This document shows positions 23,074 to 31,063 of a DNA stretch of 64,000 bases, piece by piece. The translations under genes and the position numbers were made by a program. This stretch comes from an uncultured Oscillospiraceae bacterium (GTDB taxonomy: Bacteria > Bacillota > Clostridia > Oscillospirales > Oscillospiraceae). The DNA is taken from assembly GCA_934565415.1 (NCBI GenBank), contig CAKTHQ010000010.1:1-64000 (forward strand). Reading direction: 5' to 3'. Under the pieces are notes generated by a model. It was not told the origin of the DNA. It did no database searches and saw only the letters and a program-made list of their open reading frames with translations. Within the stretch, counting starts at the first letter, position 1. Every line of letters begins with the position of its first letter.

Positions 23074-25827
23074 TCAGCCGACCCAACTGTCATTTCGGTC
23101 ATTCCGGGCGCTCCAACCGGAGTCGCCCTCCGGTGCTCCCGTTGTTTCGTCCGTTTCCTCATCCCGGCCGCCGAACTCCAGCCAGCTGTTGTGATTGTGC
23201 TCCGGGCAAATCACATAGGGGGTATCGCTGCCCGGATTGGCGCCGCCCCGGAAACCGTGCCAGGGGATGGCGTTGCCGTCAGCATCTACGGCGTACACAT
23301 AGGAATCCATATAATACATTTCTTCCAGGCCCGCACCGATGGCGCCCTGGATTTCCGCCACCTCTGCCGGGTTCAGCTTGACCAGAGAACGGGTCTGCAC
23401 ATCCCCCATCAGGCCGCAGTACTCCGTTGCCACGCCGTTTCCGGAAACACAGAAATTCACATCAATGTGTTTGTCGCAGTATTCCGTCGGCATATCCTCC
23501 GGATAGCAGCTGACGGTAGCCGTCCGGTTGCCCCGGACATCATTGGTACAGGAAGCGGTAGCAAGCTTTCCGGAATCCAGGCAGACGGTAACGGTCTGCA
23601 TCTGCTCCCCGGTGAAGAGGGGCACCCGGGCCTTGCCCTGATGGATAGGCTCCATAACCATTTTCCACAGCCGGGCGGCGGGGTTTCCGTAGTTGCCGGT
23701 GAGGTTGATCTCCTCCGGCTGGTTGTAGCCGCACCAGACGGCGGCGGTATAGTAGCCCGTAAAGCCGCAGAACCACCGATCCCGATTGCTGGAGGTGGTA
23801 CCGGTCTTACCGGCAATGGACTGGCCCTGGAAAATGGCCGCGCCGCCGGTGCCGGAATTGGCCGCGTTATACAGGCAGTAGTTCATATACTCCACGGTTT
23901 TTTCGCTGAGGATCTGGCGGCTGTCCTGGCTGTTGTCCAGAACCAGCTGGCCCTGGCTGTTGTACACCTTGGTATAGGTCCGGGGCTCCCGATAGGTGCC
24001 GTGGTTGGCAAAGGTAGCATAGGCCGCGGACATTTCCCGGACGGTAGAGCCCACGGTCAGGGCACCAAGCGCCAGGGGTGCAATGGCCACATCGGAAAGG
24101 CTCTGGCCATTTGCCAGGGCGTAGTTGTCCGTCAGGGAATTCTGGCCGAAGTTATACTTGGCAAAGCTGTAGCCGTAGCTGGGGCCGATGGCATTCAGAG
24201 TATTGGCGGAAATGGCATTGACGGAGGACACCACGCCGCTGAAAATGGTTCTTGCGTAATTGTATCTCCGGTTGTCGTTCCGGGGGAAGGGGGTGCCGTC
24301 GATATACTGCAAGGGCATATCCTTTACCACCGTAGCGGGGCTGAAGCCGCCCTTTTCAAAGGCGGGCGCATATACGGAGATGGGCTTCTGGGAGGAGCCG
24401 GTCTGGAGCTTGGCCTGAGTGGCCTTGTTGTAGGCAAAGAAATCTGTCTTCTCCCCCACGCCGCCGGACAGAGCCACCACATCGCCGGTACGGTTATCGA
24501 TGATCACAATGCCGGACTGAAGCTGCTGGGTGCTGCGGGTGGTGGGAATCTTTTCCAGGTCCTCGTAGATTTCATCCACTTGGTTCTGGATATCCATGTC
24601 CAGGGTGGTGTAAATATGATAGCCGCCCTTCTGGATACGCTCCAGATAGTAGTTCCGGGTCTTCTCCCCTGCCGTCTCCCAATCCACGCCGTCCTGGGCG
24701 GCCAGGTCCCGGGCCACATCCAGAATGGCGGAGTCCACAAACCAGGAGTAAACGGTCTGGGAAGCGTTCAGATTCACGCTGACAAGGCTGCCGCACTCCG
24801 GGCAGTAGTAGTGGCTGCCTTCCTGTTGAAAGGTGGATACCGTGCCGCCGTAGCCACAGTTTTCGCACTCGGCCCACTTGTCGGCGGAATCGATACCATC
24901 CTTAAATACCATCTTCTGGGCCACGGCCTCGTCGTACTGCTCCTGGGTCAGGTACCCCTGGTTCAGCATTTCGGAAAGCACGTTCAGCTGCCGGTACCGG
25001 TTCCGGCCCGCACCGTCCCGAACCTCCCCTTTGTACTTAAACACATTCTGGGAATAGGGGTTAAACAGGGATGGGTTGTTGGTGATGCTGATGAGGCTGG
25101 CGCACTCGGCAGTGGTCAGGCTTTGCAGCTCCTTGCCGAAATAGGTGGCCGCAGCGCTCTTGACGCCGTAGCAGCCCTTTCCCAGATAAATCCGGTTCAG
25201 GTACTCGTACATGATAACATCCTTGTCGTACTGCTTTTCGAAGAGCTGGGCCCGGAAAATTTCCATAACCTTCCGCTGAACGGTAATGCTGTTCTCCTGG
25301 CTCACGTTTTTAATGAGCTGCTGGGTAATGGTGGAGCCGCCGAACTGGCTGTCCCCGCCGAAGAACATATTCATGCAGGCCTTTACGGTGGTAATCCAGT
25401 CCACGCCCTGGTGCTCATAAAACCGCTTGTCCTCAATGGCCACGGTGGCGTTGATCAGATCCTGTGGAATTTCATCCAGGCTGGCCACCTGACGGTCCGT
25501 GGTGGTATAGATCTGCTGCAGCTGCTGGATTTTTCCGTCGCTGTCCACATAGTATAAGAAGGAGGTCTCCTCCAGATCGTAATCGTCAATGGACCAGTCG
25601 GAGGCTTCCGTCAGAATATCATCCTGAAGGTAGTCACCCAGGGTCCCAATAAAGACAACACCGCAGATCAGAAGAATCAGCAGTACCGTCACACAGGCGC
25701 CGAGGGCAATCTTTAAGGCGGACAGAGCCACGGAGCCCACAGTATAAAGCGTCTTAATGGACCAGTGGGGGTTCCACTCCTGCCGCTCCTTTTTTCTCCT
25801 TCTTGGTTTCTTTTCGTCATTTGCCAT
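23074..25827 (-). CDS. Class A penicillin-binding protein (PBP1A-like) with a zinc-ribbon insertion
   Basis: A 917-residue bifunctional peptidoglycan synthase. After a basic cytoplasmic tail and a membrane anchor (38-62) comes a GT51 glycosyltransferase (about 100-270) with catalytic Glu132 in EDKRFYEHQGVD. Then comes an unusual CxxC...CxxC knuckle (Cys321/324/342/345), and a transpeptidase domain with SxxK (Ser478-Lys481), SxN near 535 and KTGTT. The Cys-rich C-terminal region and acidic tail are extracellular. It is first in the run leading to truA. The ribosome site at this ATG is weak. Confidence 0.93.
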   Translation of the reverse strand: MANDEKKPRRRKKERQEWNPHWSIKTLYTVGSVALSALKIALGACVTVLLILLICGVVFIGTLGDYLQDDILTEASDWSIDDYDLEETSFLYYVDSDGKIQQLQQIYTTTDRQVASLDEIPQDLINATVAIEDKRFYEHQGVDWITTVKACMNMFFGGDSQFGGSTITQQLIKNVSQENSITVQRKVMEIFRAQLFEKQYDKDVIMYEYLNRIYLGKGCYGVKSAAATYFGKELQSLTTAECASLISITNNPSLFNPYSQNVFKYKGEVRDGAGRNRYRQLNVLSEMLNQGYLTQEQYDEAVAQKMVFKDGIDSADKWAECENCGYGGTVSTFQQEGSHYYCPECGSLVSVNLNASQTVYSWFVDSAILDVARDLAAQDGVDWETAGEKTRNYYLERIQKGGYHIYTTLDMDIQNQVDEIYEDLEKIPTTRSTQQLQSGIVIIDNRTGDVVALSGGVGEKTDFFAYNKATQAKLQTGSSQKPISVYAPAFEKGGFSPATVVKDMPLQYIDGTPFPRNDNRRYNYARTIFSGVVSSVNAISANTLNAIGPSYGYSFAKYNFGQNSLTDNYALANGQSLSDVAIAPLALGALTVGSTVREMSAAYATFANHGTYREPRTYTKVYNSQGQLVLDNSQDSRQILSEKTVEYMNYCLYNAANSGTGGAAIFQGQSIAGKTGTTSSNRDRWFCGFTGYYTAAVWCGYNQPEEINLTGNYGNPAARLWKMVMEPIHQGKARVPLFTGEQMQTVTVCLDSGKLATASCTNDVRGNRTATVSCYPEDMPTEYCDKHIDVNFCVSGNGVATEYCGLMGDVQTRSLVKLNPAEVAEIQGAIGAGLEEMYYMDSYVYAVDADGNAIPWHGFRGGANPGSDTPYVICPEHNHNSWLEFGGRDEETDETTGAPEGDSGWSARNDRNDSWVG

Positions 25828-25918
25828 GGGTCATAACCGCAGGTTTTCCCCGCCAATGGGGAGAAAAACCGTATCCTTTCAGAGAAATGCGTATGGTACT
25901 TCACCATATCATCAGAGA

Positions 25919-25947
25919 ATTATATCATAGCACACAAAAAAACGAAA
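25919..25947 (-). promoter_or_regulatory. Probable promoter of the PBP-ecf-truA run
   Basis: Minus-strand TTTCGT (25942-25947), 17-base spacer, TATAAT (25919-25924). The -10 is perfect; the -35 is weak. The 5' leader would be about 85 bases. Confidence 0.5.
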
Positions 25948-26030
25948 GCCCCAAAATCGTGAATATTACATGAATTTCCGGACAAAATATGTGTTGATTC
26001 GACTAATTCCGGAATCCGGAAATTTTCCTC

Positions 26031-26059
26031 TTGATTTTATGGCCGGGAGGCTGTACAAT
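26031..26059 (+). promoter_or_regulatory. Promoter of the DUF1292 gene
   Basis: TTGATT (26031-26036), 17-base spacer, TACAAT (26054-26059), 37 bases before the ATG. Confidence 0.65.
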
Positions 26060-26095
26060 ACAGTCAAGAAATTCTTTCCGAAAAGGAGCTCCTTT

Positions 26096-26374
26096 ATGGA
26101 AGATCAATACGGTTCCGACTTTATCACCATCACCGATGAAGACGGAAAAGAATATGAGCTGGAAGTGCTGACCACAGTTGAATATAACGGCGAGAGCTAT
26201 ATGGCCGTGATCCCCGCAGGTGCGGAGGATGACGATAATCTGGAAGTCAGCATTCTCAAATCCATCGAGGAAGACGGCGAACCCATCCTCTGCGCCATTG
26301 AAGACGAAGCGGAACTAAAGGCCGTGTACGACCTCATTATGGATTCGCTCTACGAAGAGGAAGACGACGAGTAA
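26096..26374 (+). CDS. DUF1292 family acidic small protein (YrzB-like)
   Basis: A 92-residue, strongly acidic cytoplasmic protein with the DUF1292 pattern DFITITDEDGKEYELEVL at the N-terminus and LKAVYDLIMDSL near the end. The family is widespread in Bacillota and has no settled function. AAAGGAG precedes ATG 26096; the longer upstream frame has no ribosome site. It is followed directly by a structured non-coding RNA candidate. Confidence 0.85.
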   Translation: MEDQYGSDFITITDEDGKEYELEVLTTVEYNGESYMAVIPAGAEDDDNLEVSILKSIEEDGEPILCAIEDEAELKAVYDLIMDSLYEEEDDE

Positions 26375-26382
26375 AATCGTCC

Positions 26383-26612
26383 TTCCCTGCTTGGTACGTT
26401 GTCGTGTCCTTTTGGACCCACATTTTTTTAACGGGAAGTTAGACTTCCCGGCGGGATTGCAGACCTCCCGCCCACGCCTCGACGATGGGTGGACGCTGGG
26501 AGCAGAGAACGTCGGGAGCGGCAACCCACCTGCCATTTCGTGCAGGTCATAATTGGATGCGATACGGCCGAAGCGGGGCCCCGGGGAACCTTGGTTTCCC
26601 GGGTTTTTTGTT
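26383..26612 (+). ncRNA. ssrS: Probable 6S RNA
   Basis: A 230-base stretch with no supported frame but many paired elements: GTCC-TTTT-GGAC, GGGAAG/CTTCCC, GGCGGG/CCCGCC and CCTGC/GCAGG. It ends in a terminator (CCCGGG arms then TTTTTT, 26580-26612). The run GGGAGCAGAGAACG then GGGAGCGGCAACC, followed by a CCTGC...GCAGGTCA hairpin, resembles 6S RNAs of Clostridia as I recall them. 6S RNA binds sigma-A RNA polymerase and tunes transcription. A covariance search would be decisive; the 5' end is approximate. Confidence 0.6.
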
Positions 26613-26639
26613 AATTTTTCTCTTTTTCCGCTTCTCCTC

Positions 26640-26668
26640 TTGAAACCGGGCGTCTTTTCGTTTATAAT
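26640..26668 (+). promoter_or_regulatory. Promoter of the PpiC-domain foldase gene
   Basis: TTGAAA (26640-26645), 17-base spacer, TATAAT (26663-26668), 57 bases before the ATG. Confidence 0.75.
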
Positions 26669-26724
26669 AGTCGGGTCTATCTGCAAATATACATTTGCAT
26701 AATAAAACGAGAGGAAATGATACC

Positions 26725-28332
26725 ATGAGTGCATCCAGCAAGAAGAAGCTTCGTGCTGAAGAAAACGCCGCCAAGCTGACCGAGCGTCAGAAGGCGCAGA
26801 TTAAGGAAGACAAGAAAACCAAAGCCTACACCGTCGCCTTCGGCGTGGTACTGGCCGTTCTGGTCCTTGTCGCCGTTGTGGTGGGCGTCAACCAGGCCAT
26901 TGCCAACAGCGGCTCCCGGGAAAAGAAGACCGTAGCCCTGACCGTGGGAGACAAGAGTCTGACCAATGCCGAGCTGAGCTACTACTTTATCGACACCGTC
27001 AATTCCTTCTACTCCCAGAACGGCTCCTACCTGTCCCTGTTCGGTCTGGACACCACCAAGGCTCTGGACCAGCAGACCTATAACGAAGAGACCGGCGAGA
27101 CCTGGGCCGACTACTTCCTGAGCTCCGCCGAGGAGAGCGCCAAGGCCGCCTATGCCGTATGTCAGGAGGCAGAGGCCAACGGCTATGTGCTGGACCAGGA
27201 CGGCGAGGATCAGATCACCTCTGCCACCTCCAACCTGTCCATTTACGCCAGCCTCTACGGCTACTCCAAGGCCGAGGACTACCTGAAGGCCATGTACGGC
27301 AAGGGCGCCACTATGGACGGTTACCAGTCCTACCTGCGGACCAATCTGACCGCCAGCGGCTACCAGACCCAGTACAGAGACAGCCTGGCCTTTACCGATG
27401 ACGAAGTAAAAGCCAAGGATGCTGAAGATCCCAATGTTTACAACTCCTACTCCTACAATCAGTACTACATTTCCGTCAGCCGGTACCTGGATGATGAGGC
27501 CACCAATGCCGAAAAGGCCGCCGCTGCCGAAGCGGATGCCAAGGCCGTTACCGCCGACAGCATTCAGAGCGTAGAGGATATGGACGCCGCCATTGCCGCC
27601 CTCTCCATCAATGCGGATTCTTCCGCCGCCAGCACCGCCATGGACGATACCCGCTACACCGCTCTGAGCTCCATAATCTCCCAGTGGATCAGCGACAGCA
27701 GCCGCAAGGAAGGCGACAAGACCTATCTCGCCAGCACCTCCACCACCACCGACGACGACGGCAACGAGGTCACCACTGTTTCCGGCTACTATTGCCTGTA
27801 TTTCCGGGGCATGACCGATAACCGGTTCGGCCTGGTGAATGTCCGCCACATTCTGGCCGGCTTTGAGGGCGGCACCACCGATTCCAACGGCAACACCACC
27901 TACACCGACGAAGAAAAGGCCGCTGCCAAGGAGAAGGCCGAAGACCTGCTGAAGCAGTGGCAGGAGGGCGAGGCCACCGAGGACAGCTTTGCCACCCTGG
28001 CCCACGACAACACCACCGATACCGGCTCCCAGGAGAACGGCGGCCTGTACGAAAATGTCTATCCCGGCCAGATGGTCAGCGCCTTTAACGACTGGTGCTT
28101 TGACGACAGCCGCAAGCCCGGCGACACCGGCATTGTGGAAACCACCTACGGCTACCATGTAATGTACTTCGTTGGCAACTCCACAGAAACCTATCGGGAG
28201 TACCTCATCAAGACCGATCTCCAGAACGATGCCTACAACACCTGGTACAACAGCCTGGTAGAGAGCGTCACCATGACCGTGGAGAATACCTCCTATATCC
28301 GCACCAACCTGGTTTTGAATACCAACGGTTGA
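26725..28332 (+). CDS. Membrane-anchored peptidyl-prolyl isomerase (PpiC/PrsA-like foldase)
   Basis: A 535-residue protein. The N-terminus is basic and cytoplasmic (1-37), followed by one membrane segment (about 40-60) without a lipobox, then a SurA/PrsA-like chaperone region. The C-terminal PpiC domain (about 370-490) carries VRHILAGF and GYHVMYFVG. It likely helps secreted proteins fold outside the membrane. AGAGGA precedes ATG 26725. It is longer than PrsA (about 290) because of an extended middle segment. Confidence 0.85.
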   Translation: MSASSKKKLRAEENAAKLTERQKAQIKEDKKTKAYTVAFGVVLAVLVLVAVVVGVNQAIANSGSREKKTVALTVGDKSLTNAELSYYFIDTVNSFYSQNGSYLSLFGLDTTKALDQQTYNEETGETWADYFLSSAEESAKAAYAVCQEAEANGYVLDQDGEDQITSATSNLSIYASLYGYSKAEDYLKAMYGKGATMDGYQSYLRTNLTASGYQTQYRDSLAFTDDEVKAKDAEDPNVYNSYSYNQYYISVSRYLDDEATNAEKAAAAEADAKAVTADSIQSVEDMDAAIAALSINADSSAASTAMDDTRYTALSSIISQWISDSSRKEGDKTYLASTSTTTDDDGNEVTTVSGYYCLYFRGMTDNRFGLVNVRHILAGFEGGTTDSNGNTTYTDEEKAAAKEKAEDLLKQWQEGEATEDSFATLAHDNTTDTGSQENGGLYENVYPGQMVSAFNDWCFDDSRKPGDTGIVETTYGYHVMYFVGNSTETYREYLIKTDLQNDAYNTWYNSLVESVTMTVENTSYIRTNLVLNTNG

Positions 28333-28346
28333 TTCCCAAAGGCATA

Positions 28347-28394
28347 AAAACCGCCTCCCTTGGAAATCCTTTTCCTTGGGAGGCGGTTTTTTGC
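28347..28394 (+). terminator. Terminator overlapping the ribosome site of the next gene
   Basis: AAAAACCGCCTCCC and GGGAGGCGGTTTTTT form a 14-bp stem with further pairing in the loop (GGAAA/TTTCC). Its 3' arm GGGAGG is also the only ribosome-site-like sequence before the TauE-like frame at 28391. Confidence 0.85.
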
Positions 28395-28732
28395 ATATTT
28401 CCTTGATTCTGGCCGGCTTGCTTGCCGGATGCGTCACCGGGCTATTCGGTGCCGGAGGCGGACTGGTGCTGGTGCCCCTGCTGCGAAAAAGCCCCTTGGA
28501 AAAAGAGGCCCTTTTCTCCTGCTCCGTAGCCATTATCCTGCCTGTTTGCCTGACGGTATTGAGCAGAAGCTTCCGGATGGAAAGCCTTTGGGATGCGGCC
28601 CCCTACCTTCCCGGCAGTGCCCTTGGCGGCATTTTGGGCGCCAAATACGGGAAGCGGATTCCCGTAAAATGGCTCCACAGACTTTTGGGAATCTTCATTC
28701 TCTGGGGAGGAATCCGGTACCTATGCCTGTAA
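28391..28732 (+). CDS. TauE/SafE (TSUP) family permease, N-terminal-half protein
   Basis: A 113-residue membrane protein with about four spans, half of the usual 250-residue TSUP protein. The glycine motif GLFGAGGGLVLVPLL marks the first TSUP repeat. TSUP proteins move sulfite, sulfonates or other small anions. The likely start is TTG at 28391, seven bases after GGAGG inside the terminator stem. It overlaps the second half by 10 bases, so the two probably form a two-subunit transporter. Confidence 0.75.
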   Translation: MHISLILAGLLAGCVTGLFGAGGGLVLVPLLRKSPLEKEALFSCSVAIILPVCLTVLSRSFRMESLWDAAPYLPGSALGGILGAKYGKRIPVKWLHRLLGIFILWGGIRYLCL

Positions 28733-29085
28733 TGACCCTTCTGGCAGGCACGGTTCTGGGCACCCTCTCTGCTCTGGGCATCGGCGGCGGCAGCCTGCTG
28801 ATTTTGTGGCTGACCCTGGTACTGGGCTGGGACCCGGACCGGGCCAGAAACGTAAACCTTTTGTTCTTCCTGCCCGCCGCCATTTGCTCTACCTGGATTC
28901 GGAGAAAAGATGGGTCCGTCAGCCTGCGGCAGCTCCTTCCTGCCATTCTTTCCGGCTGCCTGGGCGCCTGGGGAACAACCTGCCTGCGGCAGGTTTTGGA
29001 CCCTGAGGCTTTGCGGATACCCTTTGGTGGACTGCTGCTGGTCGTGGGCGTTCGGGAGATACTGTATACAGACAAAAAGCGGTAG
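28723..29085 (+). CDS. TauE/SafE (TSUP) family permease, second half protein
   Basis: A 120-residue membrane protein with four spans. It has its own copy of the glycine motif (LSALGIGGGSLLILWLTL) and GCLGAWGTTCL. ATG 28723 lies upstream of the first gene's stop; GGGGAGG is 12 bases before it. It is homologous to the preceding gene and adjacent to it. The pair looks like a natural split, not a frameshift, because both parts begin with the full repeat motif. Confidence 0.72.
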   Translation: MPVMTLLAGTVLGTLSALGIGGGSLLILWLTLVLGWDPDRARNVNLLFFLPAAICSTWIRRKDGSVSLRQLLPAILSGCLGAWGTTCLRQVLDPEALRIPFGGLLLVVGVREILYTDKKR

Positions 29086-29119
29086 AGGTACCCGGCATCT
29101 GGCCCTCACCATGCCAACG

Positions 29120-29875
29120 CTAAGCCGGAGGCAGAACGGATGCAAAAGCCTCCTCATAGAGCTTTCGGAAGGTGGCTACCGGGCGCTTTTCAAAATCCTG
29201 TACCGTACACCGGCTCTCTGCTCCATTTTCCGGGCAGAGACGGATTGTTTTTCCGTCCAGCAAAACCTTTATTTCTCCCAGGGCAAAACCGGGCCCCTGT
29301 GTTCCTTCCCGACGCTTTAATTCCACAAACAGCCGGTACTCCTCTTCGGAGTCCAATAGAAGTTCCGGGATATATTGGGCTTTTTCCAGCAGGAAAAGAT
29401 TGGTAAAGGCCCTGACAAATGCCGATTCTTTCGGCAAAATTGGCTTTTGTAAAGGCAGCCACGCCTCTATTTCATACCGATAGTAGGGATCCTCCGGGTT
29501 TCCATGGGTCTGGGGGACCTCCCGGATGCTGCTCCTGGATACCTTTTCTTCCTTCCAAACCCGCCCATAAAAGTGAATCCCCGCCCGGTCCCGAAACATC
29601 CTCGGCGTCTGAAAGGCGGCAATAAAATGGATGGGTCTGTCCCACTCTTCAACAAGGTAAGCCGGAATATAATAGAAGCTCTTTTCCATACAGGCTTGAA
29701 ACTGCGCCGCATTCCGAAAAGAACCGATCAGCACATCCCGGTGCGCCCAGTCCGCGTGAATCAGCGCCTCCTCCGTTTCCTCCGGCAGAATCGCCTGAGG
29801 CAACGGCACTTCCGCTGAAGTTCTCCGAAAAATCGACCTAATCCACGCAAACAGCTTCTCCAAAAATTTTCGCAC
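29120..29875 (-). CDS. Conserved hypothetical protein
   Basis: A 251-residue protein with a basic amphipathic N-terminus (VRKFLEKLFAWIRSIFRR), then a mixed alpha/beta body holding FYYIPAYLVEEWDRPIHFIA, YGRVWKEEKVSR and TNLFLLEKAQYIPELLL. I do not recognise a named family and no catalytic motif is visible. GTG 29875 behind GGGGAG is the most likely start; the longer frame from ATG 29983 reads low-quality sequence. No partner gene is close. Confidence 0.6.
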   Translation of the reverse strand: MRKFLEKLFAWIRSIFRRTSAEVPLPQAILPEETEEALIHADWAHRDVLIGSFRNAAQFQACMEKSFYYIPAYLVEEWDRPIHFIAAFQTPRMFRDRAGIHFYGRVWKEEKVSRSSIREVPQTHGNPEDPYYRYEIEAWLPLQKPILPKESAFVRAFTNLFLLEKAQYIPELLLDSEEEYRLFVELKRREGTQGPGFALGEIKVLLDGKTIRLCPENGAESRCTVQDFEKRPVATFRKLYEEAFASVLPPA

Positions 29876-30034
29876 GGCCCCACTCTCCCCTTGCTCCGGC
29901 TTCCTGCGCAGAGTCCCCCTGCACAAAATCGTTTTGGGTCTATTATAGCCGCGAATGTTCTCCGTATCAACACTGAATTGCACAGAATGTGTAAAAGGCG
30001 GCTTTTGGTGCGAAGAATCTTCCTTTCGTTTTTT

Positions 30035-30892
30035 CTACTCACATTTGACCGGAATGCAGATCTCCGTCACAAACTTCTCCGGGTCACTGGTGACGCCGTA
30101 GTCGATGAGGGTCACCTCCCGGGAAAAGCCCAGAATCTCCATTTGGATGAGCCCATCCTGCATGGCAATGGGGATGCCGATCTTCAGAATGCTGCCCATT
30201 ACCGGGCGCCGGGGGGCAAAATCCTCTTTCTCCAAAACGATCAGCTTCCGCTTCCAAATGACAATCAGGGACACCACCACGCTAATGGCCTGGGACAGCG
30301 TAGTCCCCAAAGCCGCCCCCGCAGGTCCCAGATGCAGGACCCCCATAAACAGGTAGTCCAACACAATGTTGGCAGCGCAGGCCACGGCAATAAAATACAT
30401 AGGACTCTTGCTGTCCCCCAATCCCCGGAAAATGGAGCTGATGATATTATAACCCGTAATAAAAGGAATGCCGATAAAGCAGATGGTCAGGTAGGTGACC
30501 GTGCCGCGGGCGGCCTCCATGGGAGTGGACATAACGGAAACAATGGGCTTCACCAGAAGCAGCAGCCCCGCCATCAGCACCAATGCCACCGTCATAAACA
30601 GCACCACCGTATTGCCAATATCCCGGGCCGCCTTTTTCCGGTCCCCTGCCCCGACGGCCTGGCCGATGCTGACCGTGGTGCCCATAGCCAGGCCCACCAG
30701 CATCACCGTAAGCATATGCATAACCTGGGAGCCAATACTCACCGCTGTGGTACTGGCCACACCTTCAAACTGGCCGATAATAAACAGGTCCGCCATTCCA
30801 TACAGGGTTTGCAGGAAATAGGATAGCAAATAGGGCAGCGAGAAAAAGAGCACATTCTTAAATACACTGCCGGTGGTCAGATTTTTTTCCAT
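30035..30892 (-). pseudogene. Truncated MATE transporter fused to the tail of an effector-binding (GyrI-like) protein
   Basis: Residues 1 to about 256 are a normal MATE N-terminal half (LPYLLSYFLQTLYGMADLFI, VGLAMGTTVSIGQAVGAGDR). The sequence then switches at LIQ/MEI to REVTLIDYGVTSDPEKFVTE, which looks like the end of a GyrI/AraC-type effector-binding domain. The MATE second half (about 190 residues) and most of the regulator are missing, so an in-frame deletion joined two neighbouring genes. The ORF is open, but six or seven helices should not form an exporter. The promoter upstream is MerR-type. Confidence 0.75.
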
Positions 30893-30928
30893 GGGTCTCA
30901 GCCTTCTTTTCTCTGGATTCTGACAGCT

Positions 30929-30959
30929 ATTATAAACCCTACAATAGATGTAGAGACAA
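30929..30959 (-). promoter_or_regulatory. MerR-type promoter/operator (19-base spacer with dyad)
   Basis: Minus-strand TTGTCT (30954-30959) and TATAAT (30929-30934) are 19 bases apart instead of 17. The spacer contains the perfect dyad CTACA-N5-TGTAG (30939-30953). Over-long spacers with a central dyad are the signature of MerR-family activated promoters. No MerR gene is present in the window. Confidence 0.8.
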
Positions 30960-31063
30960 GAGAAAGATAAAAATTTTTCACGGGAGACATCGGCAGATGG
31001 GAATTTGTGTACTTTCTCCCAAAGAAAATCCTCGGCAAGCGCTCTACGCCTGCCGGGGGCTTG

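Noticed and set aside
23191..25557. 788-codon open frame antisense to the class A PBP
   Set aside because: It mirrors the PBP gene in GC-rich codon shadow, has no ribosome site and gives a low-complexity Gly/His/Val composition.
29984..30034. A separate gene for the effector-binding tail of the MATE chimera
   Set aside because: The tail is in frame with the MATE part, no start or upstream domain remains, and the stop follows at once.
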